Shown here: positions 41,395-50,913 of the stretch, in pieces
Layout: every line of letters begins with the position of its first letter
Position numbering within the stretch: position 1 is the stretch's first letter
Assembly: GCA_024233135.1 (NCBI GenBank)
Contig: JACKPZ010000009.1
Location: forward strand, 62,001 to 126,000
Direction: 5' to 3'
DNA: 64,000 nucleotides
DNA from: Akkermansiaceae bacterium
GTDB taxonomy: Bacteria; Verrucomicrobiota; Verrucomicrobiia; Verrucomicrobiales; Akkermansiaceae
Position numbers and translations under genes: made by a program
Notes under the pieces: generated by a model
What the model was told of the DNA's origin: nothing
What the model saw: the letters and a program-made list of their open reading frames with translations, nothing else
Databases searched by the model: none

Positions 41395-42426
41395 TCATTC
41401 AAACCGTTCGTCGTACCACGGCTCGGCGACCACCCAGTCCTCGGCCATCACCCGCTCGATCATGAACTGGCGATTCTCCGCGCCCGCGAGGCGCCGCAGT
41501 TTCAAAGTGGCGCGCACGTTGCGGGCCTGGCCACCGGCCGAAAGGGTCTCGTCGTCGCGGAGGATCCGCCGCATCGCCTTCGCCTGCGCCGAGTCCTTGC
41601 GGCAATAGCCCAGCAACATCTCCGGCGCATCCGGCGAGGCGAGTCCGTAGCAGGTCCACTCGTCCTCATCGGCGAACGGACCGTTGTAATAGCTGTCCTT
41701 GGCAACGAGCACGCGCACCACCGCCTCCTTCGCGCCACCCTCCACGATTTTCTCCCATGACGGCTCGGTGGTCCGCGCGAACGCGTCGAAATCCACTTTC
41801 CACACACCGTTCTCATCAGGCGTCAGTAGCGCCAACCGCTGGCTCGCCAGGTCCATCTTCTCATACCCCACCAAGACGGCATCGATCAGCATCCCGTTCG
41901 CATCGATGCTGCTGAGCCACTGCATGCCGGCCACTCCGCCGCTCCGGGCGGCGATCTCCTCAAGGCGTTCCACCGCCTCCCCCGGCGTCGTCATCCCGAG
42001 GCGGAACAAATCCTTCACCTCGGCCTCGTCGCGGACCGCGATGCCGCGGCGGACAATCGCCTCCGCCTCCTCGCTGCTCGGCGAGGGAAACTTGGATTCC
42101 ACCCGTTTCAGGACCGGTTTCCCGGTTCCCCCTCCCACTTCCAGAGGCTTCGGCCCCTTCCGCTGCTGGGAACGCACCGCCGCGACGATCGTGAGCACCA
42201 GCATCGCCATCGCGGCCGCGGACAGCACCAGCAGCCAGGCCTTCATCACCTTCATCTTCCGCCTGTCGTCCTTGTGCGCGCTTCGGAAACTCCGACGGCG
42301 GCGACGTCCGGACGTCGGCATCCCGGTGCCCGGCATCCGCGACACGCGGCCGATGTTCGGCGCGTCGCCTTCCGATCGCGCGTTCTGGATCGTGCGGATC
42401 GAGCGCTGGATGTCCTTCGAGCCCAT
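41395..42426 (-). CDS. hypothetical membrane-anchored protein
   Basis: 343 residues from ATG 42426. A basic cytoplasmic N-terminus (about 55 residues, 'MPTSGRRRRRSFRSAHKDDR') is followed by one membrane segment (about 62-83, 'WLLVLSAAAMAMLVLTIVAA') and a soluble domain with 'RLGMTTPGEAVERLEEIAA', 'VDFDAFARTTEPSWEKIVEG' and 'DEWTCYGLASPDAPEMLLGY'. Not recognised. A shorter start at the second Met near the membrane segment is possible. Divergent from pdxA. Confidence 0.68.
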   Translation of the reverse strand: MGSKDIQRSIRTIQNARSEGDAPNIGRVSRMPGTGMPTSGRRRRRSFRSAHKDDRRKMKVMKAWLLVLSAAAMAMLVLTIVAAVRSQQRKGPKPLEVGGGTGKPVLKRVESKFPSPSSEEAEAIVRRGIAVRDEAEVKDLFRLGMTTPGEAVERLEEIAARSGGVAGMQWLSSIDANGMLIDAVLVGYEKMDLASQRLALLTPDENGVWKVDFDAFARTTEPSWEKIVEGGAKEAVVRVLVAKDSYYNGPFADEDEWTCYGLASPDAPEMLLGYCRKDSAQAKAMRRILRDDETLSAGGQARNVRATLKLRRLAGAENRQFMIERVMAEDWVVAEPWYDERFE

Positions 42427-42533
42427 GGGTGGGAAGGACGTTATCCGCCGCGCTTGTCGAGCCGCAAGCCCGCATGCGGGGTATTCCGCCTTTCCCTCTT
42501 GGCATCGCCAGTGCCGCCACACCATCGTCGGGC

Positions 42534-43388
42534 GTGCCCCGCATCGCGATCACCCTCGGCGACCCCGCCGGCATCGGCCCGGAAACCATCGACCGCGCCC
42601 TTGAATCCTCCGCGTTTCCGAACGATCCGGATTTCGTCCTGATCGGAGACCGCAACGCGGGACGCCCCGGCCGGCCGGACGCGGCATCCGCACGCGCCGC
42701 GCTCGCCGCGCTCGACGAGGCCTCTTCACTGCTCCGCTCCGGCGCCGTGGACGCGGTGGTCACCGGGCCCGTTTGCAAGGAATCGCTCCAATCGCAGGGT
42801 TTCACGTTTCCCGGCCAGACCGAGTTTTTCGCCGCGGCCTTCGGCGTCCGCGACTACGGCATGTTGCTCACCGGCGACACCCTGACCGTCGGCCTCGCGA
42901 CCATCCACGAACCGCTCGCCCGGGTGCCGGAGCTGCTCAGCATCGAGGCCATCGAGCGGATCGGTCTGCTCACCGCCGGGTTCCTGCGCCGCCGCGGCAT
43001 CGATGCGCCGCGTATCGCCGTCGCCGCCCTCAACCCCCACGCCGGCGAAAACGGTACATTCGGCGATGAGGAGATCCGCGTGATCCGCCCGGCGATCGAC
43101 AAGCTCAACGAGTCCGGCCACGCGCATTTCCACGGACCGGGCGTGCCTGATTCGGTCTTTCGCGACGCCGCCCGCGGCACCTTCGACGCGGTCGTCGCGA
43201 TGTATCACGACCAAGGGCTCATCCCGCTCAAACTCCTCGACTTCGAAAACGCCGTGAACGTCACCCTCGGCCTGCCGAGGCCGCGCACCAGTCCGGATCA
43301 CGGCACCGCATTCGACATCGCCGGAAAAAACCTCGCGGATCCGTCATCGATGATCTCCGCGATCCGGCTCGCCTGCGAACTGGCGTGA
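42534..43388 (+). CDS. pdxA: 4-hydroxythreonine-4-phosphate dehydrogenase, short form
   Basis: 284 residues from GTG 42534, the start matching the family N-terminus ('PRIAITLGDPAGIGPE'). PdxA oxidises 4-phosphohydroxy-L-threonine in pyridoxal phosphate synthesis. The three metal-ligand histidines are present: 'ATIHEPLARV', 'ALNPHAGENG' and 'MYHDQGLIPLK'. The chain is about 45 residues shorter than E. coli PdxA, mainly between 'DFVLIGDR' and 'AVVTGPVCKE', and the usual GHTEF substrate motif reads GQTEF. Functional but divergent enzyme most likely. Confidence 0.9.
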   Translation: MPRIAITLGDPAGIGPETIDRALESSAFPNDPDFVLIGDRNAGRPGRPDAASARAALAALDEASSLLRSGAVDAVVTGPVCKESLQSQGFTFPGQTEFFAAAFGVRDYGMLLTGDTLTVGLATIHEPLARVPELLSIEAIERIGLLTAGFLRRRGIDAPRIAVAALNPHAGENGTFGDEEIRVIRPAIDKLNESGHAHFHGPGVPDSVFRDAARGTFDAVVAMYHDQGLIPLKLLDFENAVNVTLGLPRPRTSPDHGTAFDIAGKNLADPSSMISAIRLACELA

Positions 43389-43403
43389 CGATATCCTCGG
43401 CGC

Positions 43404-44648
43404 TCAACGTCCCGGCCTCGGCAGCGCGCCGGCGGGAACCGCAAGACCGCGATACCACACGGCGAAACAGACGAAGCAAACGCCGATCATCGCGGCGAGC
43501 GCGGCCCAGAACCACACCCAGCCATCGCCGGTTTCCGTCACCATCGTGCGTCGCATCCAGCCGCAGAGCAGGGTTCCTAACAACGGCCCCGCCCCGCCGG
43601 AAACCAGCGCGAGCAGCCCCTGCGCCCGGCCTTTCATGCCCGGCTCCACCCGCCGGTCGAGAAACACCTGCGCGGTGATGAAATACAGCGTGTAGCAAAC
43701 CCCGTGCAGCGCGATTCCCGCGATGTGCCAGCCGATCACATCGTTCACCCCCGCCCATGCGCTGAACCCGAAGCGCAGGACCGACAAGCCGATCGCCCAC
43801 AGCAGCACCACCTTGATCCGGTAGCGCGCCATCAACGCGCCCACCCCCATCATCGCGGCGATTTCGAGCACCTGCGCGATGGTCATCGTGCCCGCGGGAT
43901 GCTCGTCACCCAAGACCCGTAAAAACTCCGGCCCGTACATGTAGAGTGCGGACAGCGGGATCGAAAACAGCGCCGTGGTTGCAAAGAACACCAGATGATC
44001 CCGTTGGCGGAGCAGCCCGAAGGCATCCAGCCCGAGTCGGCTTTTCCACGACAATCCCCCGCCCAGCGGCGGCGTGTGGGGCAGCCAGAACGCAAGCCCT
44101 CCGGCCAGCAGGCGCATCACCGCGCCTGCGTACCCGGCCGCCACGCTGGTGTCCGCCGCGAGCACGAAACTCACCACCAGCCCGCCGGCCATCCAGCCGA
44201 TCGTTCCGCCCAGACGCACCAGGGGAAACTTGCGTTCGCCATCCGGCAGACCCGTCAGCGAAATCGTCGCCAGCAAGCCCCAGGACGGGCCGCCGGCCAA
44301 AGCCGCCAGCCCTAACAAGCTGATGAACCACAGCGGGTGCCACGCGAGCTGCATCGTCGCGAAAGCCGCCGCCAACAGGATGCCGCCGGCCAGCGACGAC
44401 CATGCGAACAAACGATCCGCCGGAATCCGCTGGTCCGCCACCGCCCCGCCGATGAGCGGCGAAACCAGCGCGCAGACCGGTCCGGTCAGGAATGCCAGCG
44501 GCACCCAGGCGGCCAGCCCTTTGGCGGTCATCAGGTTCGTCAGCACCGGATTCCAGCACCCCGGCGACATCGCGTGGAAAAAGAACACGGTCCACAGCAT
44601 GGCAAAGGCCACCTTGGGATCGCTCCGGATTTCCAAACTCGTCCGCAC
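43404..44648 (-). CDS. MFS transporter, nucleoside:H+ symporter-like
   Basis: 414 residues from GTG 44648. About twelve membrane segments; 'FPLVRLGGTIGWMAGGLVVS' in the middle of the N-half resembles the conserved RxxGTIGW region of the nucleoside-H+ symporter (NHS) group of the major facilitator superfamily, and 'HGVCYTLYFITAQVFLDRRV' matches the C-half. Substrate unknown; nucleosides or sugars are likely. Divergent (107 nt) from a large secreted protein and convergent with pdxA. Confidence 0.8.
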   Translation of the reverse strand: MRTSLEIRSDPKVAFAMLWTVFFFHAMSPGCWNPVLTNLMTAKGLAAWVPLAFLTGPVCALVSPLIGGAVADQRIPADRLFAWSSLAGGILLAAAFATMQLAWHPLWFISLLGLAALAGGPSWGLLATISLTGLPDGERKFPLVRLGGTIGWMAGGLVVSFVLAADTSVAAGYAGAVMRLLAGGLAFWLPHTPPLGGGLSWKSRLGLDAFGLLRQRDHLVFFATTALFSIPLSALYMYGPEFLRVLGDEHPAGTMTIAQVLEIAAMMGVGALMARYRIKVVLLWAIGLSVLRFGFSAWAGVNDVIGWHIAGIALHGVCYTLYFITAQVFLDRRVEPGMKGRAQGLLALVSGGAGPLLGTLLCGWMRRTMVTETGDGWVWFWAALAAMIGVCFVCFAVWYRGLAVPAGALPRPGR

Positions 44649-44755
44649 CGCCCGGCCCTAGCCGCTTCCCCGCCGTTCGGCAAGCGGGATGCGGAGGAGC
44701 GTCACGCCTGTGGTGGAAGAAGCGGCCCCGGAGGCAGGTAGAATGCCGGGTTCCC

Positions 44756-47152
44756 ATGTTTCGTTCCGTCTTTGCCCTCGCCTCCGCGCTCGCCGTCTCT
44801 TCCGTTCATGCCGGTCCCGTCTCGTTGTCCGGCATTTACCCGCAGCTCGCCATGTTCAACGACGAGGGCGAGTGCGGCACCGGTGCCGTGGTGCCTTGGG
44901 CGGGCCGGCTGTGGGTGATCACCTACGCGCCTCACAAGCCGGAGGGATCGAGCGACAAGCTCTACGAGATCACTCCGGATTTGAAACAGATCATCCGCCC
45001 CGAATCGATCGGCGGCACGCCGGCCAACCGGATGATCCACGACGAATCCGGCCAGCTTTTCATCGGCCCATACGCGATTTCCAAATCCGGTGCGGTGAGG
45101 ACGATCCCGTATGGAAAGATGTTCGGTCGGCACACGGGCAACGCGCGCCACCTCTCGGATCCGGCCGGCAGGATCGTTTCTGCGACGATGGAGGAAGGGA
45201 TCTACGAAGTGGATGTGGAATCGCTCGCCGTGACGGAGCTCTGGGCGGATGAGCAAACGCCCGGCACGGCACGCAAGGCGGACCTGCCGGGTTATCATGG
45301 CAAGGGGTTCTACTCCGGCCAGGGGTTCTATATCTATTCGAACAACGGCGACCACGCCCGCGCCGCGCTCAGCGACCCCACCGTGCCCTCCGGCGTGCTT
45401 GCGGAATGGGACGGCAAGGCGGACGCGTGGACCGTCGTCCGCCGCAACCAGTTCACCGAAGTCACCGGACCGGGCGGCATCCACGGCAATCCGGATCCCG
45501 CGACCGACCCGGTCTGGGCGGTCGGCTGGGACGCGAAGTCGCTGCTGCTTGGCATCCGCAAGGCGGACAGCGGATGGTCGTTTCTCCGCCTGCCGAAGGG
45601 TTCGCATTCCTATGACGGCGCCCACGGCTGGAACACCGAGTGGCCGCGCATCCGGGAGATCGGCGAAACGGATCTCCTGATGACCATGCACGGCACCTTC
45701 TGGCGTATCCCGGCCGGCTTCGGAGTCGAAGATTTCACCGGCATCCGCCCGCGCTCGAACTATCTCAAGGTCATCGGCGACTTCTGCCGCTGGAACGACC
45801 GCATCGTCTTCGGCTGCGACGACACAGCGAGGAACGAGTTCCTCAACAAGCGGCGTGCCAAGGGCGAGATCGCCGCCCCACAGTCGCAGTCGAACCTTTG
45901 GTTCGTCGAGCCGGACGCCATCGACAAACTCGGCCCGGTGATCGGCCGCGGCGCGGTGTGGATGAAGGAAGACCTCGCCGGAAAGGCGGTTTCCGATGCC
46001 TATCTCTTCGCCGGCTATGAAAAACGCGGGTTGTTCCTGGCACACAAGTCACCGGCGGCCGTCACGTTCGGGATCGAGACCGGCGACGGTCAAGGAAACT
46101 GGAGGCCGCTTCAGAATGCGGAAGTCGCGCCGGAGACATGCCGTTTCATCGAATTCCCGGCGGACGCTCCGGGCGAGTGGATCCGGATCCGTTCCGAGTC
46201 CCCGGTTTCCTCGGCGACCGCGGTGTTCACCTATCGCAACGCGGACCCGCGCGGTGTCGAGGCGGACCCGATCTTCGACGGCCTCGCCCGCCCGGGGGAA
46301 ACACGGGGCGGCGGCCTGCTCCGTGCGCGCGACGGAGGAAAGAAAACGCTCTCGTTCTCCGCCACCGATGCCGATGGCAATCCCGCGGGCTACTACGAAC
46401 TCGACGGCGGCCTCCGCCTCCGCCGCATCGACGACGAAGCCACCGAGCGGTTCACCCGCACCCGCGCCGCGATCCCGACCGGCGCTCTCGCCAGCGACGC
46501 CGCCTCCATCATCTACACCGACGATGACGGCCGCCGCTGGCGCCTGCCGAAAAGCGGGCTGCCGGAACTCACCCCATCCCGCATCGCCCGTGAGGTCGCC
46601 ACCGAGCGCGACCTGCTGAATGCCGGCGGGTCCTTTTACGAACTCCCCGCGCGGAATGCCGGCGGCATCGCCAAGGTCCGCCCCGTCGCCACCCACAACC
46701 GGCTCGTCCACGACTTCTGTTCCTATCGCGGTCTTTTCGTTATGAGCGGCGTCGCCACCGCCGCGCCCGCCGGCAACCCGCACATCATCCGGTCCGACGA
46801 CGGCAAGGCGGCGCTCTGGGCCGGCACCATCGACGACGCATGGAAACTCGGCAAACCCCGCGGCGACGGCGGCCCGTGGAAAGACAGCGCCGTAAAAGCG
46901 GGAGTCGTTTCCGATCCCTATCTGATGACCGCCTACGACGAGAAAACCCTGCGCCTGGATACGGACACCGCCGCCACCATCACCGCGCAGATCGACATCC
47001 ACGGCGACGGAACCTGGGTCGACTACAAAGAGTTCCCGCTCACTCCCGCGGAAACGGCCGAGCACCGTTTCCCCGATGGCTTCTCCGCCTACTGGATCCG
47101 CTTCGTCAGCGACAAGGACGCCGTCGTCACCGCGCAATTGAGCTATCGCTGA
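44756..47152 (+). CDS. large secreted protein of unknown function, beta-propeller-like N-half
   Basis: 798 residues from ATG 44756, with a signal peptide (MFRSVFALASALAVSSVHA). The N-terminal half has recurring blade-like strands ('GRLWVITYAPHKPEGSSDKL', 'DPAGRIVSATMEEGIYEVDV') suggesting a propeller, with 'YHGKGFYSGQGFYIYSNNGD'. The C-terminal half has two beta-sandwich-like stretches with parallel phrases ('GRGAVWMKEDLAGKAVSDAY' and 'DGGPWKDSAVKAGVVSDPYL'), hinting at an internal duplication. Family not recognised. Adjacent MFS transporter and two-component system suggest a role in sensing or using a substrate. Confidence 0.75.
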   Translation: MFRSVFALASALAVSSVHAGPVSLSGIYPQLAMFNDEGECGTGAVVPWAGRLWVITYAPHKPEGSSDKLYEITPDLKQIIRPESIGGTPANRMIHDESGQLFIGPYAISKSGAVRTIPYGKMFGRHTGNARHLSDPAGRIVSATMEEGIYEVDVESLAVTELWADEQTPGTARKADLPGYHGKGFYSGQGFYIYSNNGDHARAALSDPTVPSGVLAEWDGKADAWTVVRRNQFTEVTGPGGIHGNPDPATDPVWAVGWDAKSLLLGIRKADSGWSFLRLPKGSHSYDGAHGWNTEWPRIREIGETDLLMTMHGTFWRIPAGFGVEDFTGIRPRSNYLKVIGDFCRWNDRIVFGCDDTARNEFLNKRRAKGEIAAPQSQSNLWFVEPDAIDKLGPVIGRGAVWMKEDLAGKAVSDAYLFAGYEKRGLFLAHKSPAAVTFGIETGDGQGNWRPLQNAEVAPETCRFIEFPADAPGEWIRIRSESPVSSATAVFTYRNADPRGVEADPIFDGLARPGETRGGGLLRARDGGKKTLSFSATDADGNPAGYYELDGGLRLRRIDDEATERFTRTRAAIPTGALASDAASIIYTDDDGRRWRLPKSGLPELTPSRIAREVATERDLLNAGGSFYELPARNAGGIAKVRPVATHNRLVHDFCSYRGLFVMSGVATAAPAGNPHIIRSDDGKAALWAGTIDDAWKLGKPRGDGGPWKDSAVKAGVVSDPYLMTAYDEKTLRLDTDTAATITAQIDIHGDGTWVDYKEFPLTPAETAEHRFPDGFSAYWIRFVSDKDAVVTAQLSYR

Positions 47153-47273
47153 GCAGATGAAACGCCTGTAGCGGCGAAGCCGAAAAGGAGGACACCGGAA
47201 CGACTCACCTCATTCGCATCGGCTCCGGAAGCCTTTGGCCGGCGCGGTTCCAACCGAACGCAAACCACCTCGA

Positions 47274-47930
47274 CTACAATGGCCCGAAACGTTTCGAGTC
47301 GCGGTATTTCATCGCCGCCTCCGTCCGTGAGCGGACGTGGAGTTTTTGATAGATATGGCCCAGGTGGACGCGGACCGTATCGACGGCGATGCCAAGCCGG
47401 TCGGCGATCTCCTTGTTGGCGAGGCCTTCGGAGAGTTGTTCGAGCACCTCGACCTCCCGTTGGGACAGACTGTCTTCTCCACCCGTTTCGTCCGATCGGG
47501 GGTGGAACGCCTCGACCACCCGGCGGGCGATCTCCGCGCTCATCGGCGCGCCGCCCGACAGAACGTCCCGGATCGCGTCGCGCACCTCGGCGGGTGAGGA
47601 CCGCTTCAACAGGTAGCCGCTCGCCCCTGCCTTGAGGGCGGCGAAGATCTTGTCGTGGTCTCCGTAGACGGTGACCATCACGATCTGGATTTCCGGCAAG
47701 TACTGTTTGATCCGGGCCGTGGCATCGATGCCGGACATGCCGGGCAGGTTGATGTCCATCAGGACGACCTGTGGCCGGAACGCGTCGATTTTCGGAAGCG
47801 CCTCCTCCGCACTGGTCCACAGACCGTCGCAATGGAAGTCACCGGTGGCCTCGATGATGTCCCGGAGACTGGCACCGAGAGTGGCGTTGTCCTCGACGAT
47901 GGCGACATGGTGGATGGGTTCTTTGCTCAT
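47274..47930 (-). CDS. NarL/FixJ-family response regulator
   Basis: 218 residues. Receiver domain 1-125 with phosphoacceptor Asp59 in 'VVLMDINLPGMSG', acidic pair in 'AIVEDNATLG' and Lys in 'SGYLLKRSSPAEV'. LuxR-type helix-turn-helix at about 153-210 ('LSQREVEVLEQLSEGLANKE', 'DRLGIAVDTVRVHLGHIYQK'). The start overlaps the stop of the sensor kinase gene by 4 nt (ATGA), so the two form a cognate pair. Target genes unknown; neighbouring secreted-protein genes are candidates. Confidence 0.95.
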   Translation of the reverse strand: MSKEPIHHVAIVEDNATLGASLRDIIEATGDFHCDGLWTSAEEALPKIDAFRPQVVLMDINLPGMSGIDATARIKQYLPEIQIVMVTVYGDHDKIFAALKAGASGYLLKRSSPAEVRDAIRDVLSGGAPMSAEIARRVVEAFHPRSDETGGEDSLSQREVEVLEQLSEGLANKEIADRLGIAVDTVRVHLGHIYQKLHVRSRTEAAMKYRDSKRFGPL

Positions 47931-50698
47931 GGGGATGTGGCGGTGGGCAGGGGCAGGGAGAGGGTTACCGTGGTTCCGGTGCCGGGTTCGCTGTCAATAT
48001 GGCAATCCCCGCCGCTGTCGGCCATGCGGCGCCGGAGGTTGTCCAGACCGTCGCCGGAAGACGAGGAGGAGGCATCGAAGCCCGGGCCATCGTCACGGAT
48101 CCGGACGAGAAGTCGACCGTCTTCGAGGGTGATCCGGAGGAAGATTGTTTCGGGGGGCCCGTGTTTGACCGCGTTGTTGATCGCCTCACGGGTGGCGAGG
48201 GCGAGATTGTGGCGGCGGCGCGGGCCGATCGCGATGTCCGGTGCGTTGCGGATGATGTCCGCCTTCAAACGCACATCGACCACCTTGAGGAATTCGCGGG
48301 CGAAGAACGCCAGGTATTCGACGAGCGACCGCAGGCTGTCCTGATCCGGGCTGGTGGCCCAGACGATTTCATCGAGTGTGCCGACGACGTGTTTCGCCCT
48401 CATGGAAAGCCGGTCGAGCGACGGGCGGAGGCTTTGGTCGTCGGGGTTCTCGGCAGCGAGTTCGGACTGGATCGAAAGCGCGGTCAGGCTGGCTCCGAGA
48501 TCATCGTGGAGGTCGCGCGAAATTCGCGAGCGTTCCGCCTCAAGCATGTTGCGGACGCGCAGTTCCTCCAGCCGGCGGCGCATGCGGCGGCGGCCGGCGA
48601 GCCAACCGGCCGCGACGGTGAGCAGCACGCCCGCGCCCACGCTCAAGGCGACGAACCATGGGGTCTGCCAGAAATGCGGACGAATCTCGATGGGAATCAC
48701 GGACGTTGTCGAAACGAATCCGTCGCCGCTTGTGGCGCTCGCGCGGAAGACATATCTCCCGGGCGGCACGGGTTGGTAGTCCACCTCACGTTTGTGCCCG
48801 ATCCGGCGCGGAGCTTCATCGATGCCGACGAGTTGCACCTGATAGGTGATCTTCTCGGGGGCGGCCAGATGGATGCCCGCGAACCGGAATTCCAGTCGAA
48901 CCCTCCCGGGCCCCGCCACGATCGGATGTTGGCCGATCGGACGGGTGACTCCGTCGACAACCACCGGGGCCATTCTCATCAGGGGCGGATGCGCGGTCGC
49001 CGGGATCTTTGAAGGATCGATGCCCGCCAGACCGGAGAGTGTGGGAAACCACAGTGTGCCCCCCGGTCCCGGGGCGACACCGGGGTTGCTTCCTCCCACG
49101 CATTCCCTGCTCGGCATTCCATCCGATCGATCAAGTCTCATCCAGTGGATGCCTCCACGGCCCGTCCGTGCGCGGGACCGCAGTTCCTTGCGAGAGGCAC
49201 GCAGGATTCCTCCGAGCGATCCCATCCAGATTTCATCGTCCCCGGTGAGGGCGAGTCCCGTGATCCGTTCGTCCGGAATCCCCTCGGCGGAGCCAAAGCG
49301 GTGCCATCTGCCTTGAAGGCGGAGAAAAAGCCCGGACCCGGTCGTCCCCGCCCAGATCTCTCCATCGTCCGCTGCCACCACCGCTTGGACCCTGCGGTTG
49401 GACAGGTCTTTCGATCCGGCCAGCGCTTCGATCCCCTCGCTGGAAACCTTCAGGATCCGTCCGTCCGTCGTGCCGGCGAGCAGGCTCCCTCCGGAACCCG
49501 GCGCCAACGAGGCGAACCGGGTGTTCTCCAACCCTTTCTCATCCGCGAAGGTTTTCACGCTCTCCCCGTCCCAGCGGCAGATCCCCCGGTTTCCCGCGAA
49601 CCACAAGCGGCCTTGACGGTCCTCGGCGATGGCATTGACTTTCGATAACTCCGGCGTGCGTGAAAACATCGGAACGGCCATTTGTTCCGCGGTGTCCATC
49701 TGATAGACGGAACCCTCGCGCGAGGCGATCCAGATCCGGCCGCCGCTGTCTTCGTAGAGGCACGATACCATGCGCTGAGCCCCGCCTGCGATCACATCGA
49801 TGTGCTGCATCCCTTGGTCATCGACGCGGTCGACCCCACCATTTCGTCCTGCGATCCACCAGACGCCGTCGGTCGAATGAAGCGCCGTGTTCACCGCATG
49901 GTCGTATGGCCCTTCGGGGGTGGAAAGGATGGTCACCCGGCGCGGACGGACGCGGACGAGCCCCCGGACCGGACTCGCCAGCCAGAGGTTTCCTTCCCTG
50001 TCTTCGAGCATGTCGCTGGCAACGAAGTCGTTTCCAAGTTCCGTGATCCTTGTCGGGCTTCCGGCCGGAGGATGGTACCAGAGCGATCCCCCGGAGATCC
50101 GCCACTCGCCGCCCTTGCGGTCGAGCAGGAGGGCGGGAGCTTCGAAATGGGACCCGGAGCGTCCCCGGCGGATTTGCCGGAGGTCGCTTTGTTCGATCGC
50201 CGCAGCGAGATCGTCGGAGGGCGCCGCTACTTCTTGAGGCACATCGTCCACCAACCGCCAGGTCCGGTCGTTGTAGTGGAAATAGGGAGCACCCTTGTGG
50301 ATGAAAAAGCGGGTGACGATCCCGCGCCCCATCGTGTCGGGGTCGATCGGAATCTCCTCCATGACGCGGCCACGCATCCGGAAGAGGCGCCGGTCGTGGG
50401 TGGAGATCCAAACACTTCCATCGGACGGCGTGTAGATCCGGAACGGATTGATCTCCTGCCCGGTCTGATTTCCGACCGGGGCGAGGGTGGTGAACTCATA
50501 TCCATCGAAACTGGAGATGCCTTCCGCGGTGGCGATCCAGAGCACCCCGTCGGGCGTCTGGCCGAGCGAGCGCGCGACGTTTCCAGGAAGCCCCTCCTCC
50601 GATCGCCAGACACGAACAAGGAACTCCGGATTCTCATCCGGTTGTCCGCCGGCCATGCCGGATGTTAGGACGACCAGGATGAAGAGCCAACGAAGCAC
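47927..50698 (-). CDS. Reg_prop/Y_Y_Y sensor histidine kinase
   Basis: 923 residues from GTG 50698, with a signal peptide (MLRWLFILVVLTSGMAGG). The periplasmic region (about 25-580) is a pair of two-component-regulator beta-propellers with repeats like 'DSGGRIWIASREGSVYQMD' and 'DGEIWAGTTGSGLFLRL'. Then a Y_Y_Y domain ('YQVQLVGIDEAPRRIGHKRE'), one membrane segment (about 675-695) and a HisKA_3 kinase with 'SRISRDLHDDLGASLTALSI' (phospho-His near residue 730), 'LATREAINNAVKHG', 'IRDDGPGFDASS' and 'GDGLDNLRRRM'. Such sensors in related bacteria respond to polysaccharide fragments. Ligand unknown. Confidence 0.94.
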   Translation of the reverse strand: MLRWLFILVVLTSGMAGGQPDENPEFLVRVWRSEEGLPGNVARSLGQTPDGVLWIATAEGISSFDGYEFTTLAPVGNQTGQEINPFRIYTPSDGSVWISTHDRRLFRMRGRVMEEIPIDPDTMGRGIVTRFFIHKGAPYFHYNDRTWRLVDDVPQEVAAPSDDLAAAIEQSDLRQIRRGRSGSHFEAPALLLDRKGGEWRISGGSLWYHPPAGSPTRITELGNDFVASDMLEDREGNLWLASPVRGLVRVRPRRVTILSTPEGPYDHAVNTALHSTDGVWWIAGRNGGVDRVDDQGMQHIDVIAGGAQRMVSCLYEDSGGRIWIASREGSVYQMDTAEQMAVPMFSRTPELSKVNAIAEDRQGRLWFAGNRGICRWDGESVKTFADEKGLENTRFASLAPGSGGSLLAGTTDGRILKVSSEGIEALAGSKDLSNRRVQAVVAADDGEIWAGTTGSGLFLRLQGRWHRFGSAEGIPDERITGLALTGDDEIWMGSLGGILRASRKELRSRARTGRGGIHWMRLDRSDGMPSRECVGGSNPGVAPGPGGTLWFPTLSGLAGIDPSKIPATAHPPLMRMAPVVVDGVTRPIGQHPIVAGPGRVRLEFRFAGIHLAAPEKITYQVQLVGIDEAPRRIGHKREVDYQPVPPGRYVFRASATSGDGFVSTTSVIPIEIRPHFWQTPWFVALSVGAGVLLTVAAGWLAGRRRMRRRLEELRVRNMLEAERSRISRDLHDDLGASLTALSIQSELAAENPDDQSLRPSLDRLSMRAKHVVGTLDEIVWATSPDQDSLRSLVEYLAFFAREFLKVVDVRLKADIIRNAPDIAIGPRRRHNLALATREAINNAVKHGPPETIFLRITLEDGRLLVRIRDDGPGFDASSSSSGDGLDNLRRRMADSGGDCHIDSEPGTGTTVTLSLPLPTATSP

Positions 50699-50817
50699 GG
50701 GACGTGAATCTGGAGTTTCGACCGGCGGGTGTCGAGCTTTCCGGCGCGCGCGGGGAGGGCGCGTCGTCGATGGCGGCGGAACGCACCCCGCGGAATGGAG
50801 TAGTCTGGTTGGGGGAT

Positions 50818-50847
50818 TTGACCCGCCACCGGAGTGGCGGGCACAAT
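50818..50847 (+). promoter_or_regulatory. candidate promoter with inverted repeat in the spacer
   Basis: TTGACC (50818-50823) and CACAAT (50842-50847) are 18 nt apart, close to sigma-70 boxes. Between them, cccgccac (50822-50829) pairs perfectly with gtggcggg (50834-50841) around a 4-nt loop. The repeat fills the spacer, so a bound repressor would block it. It lies 67 nt upstream of the Verru_Chthon A start and 120 nt from the divergent kinase start. Boxes and repeat are visible; activity is inference. Confidence 0.4.
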
Positions 50848-50913
50848 GTAAACACGATCGGGGGCCGTGATTCCACGCGCTGGAATCAAGTCTCCCGGCA
50901 AATCATCAGCTTC

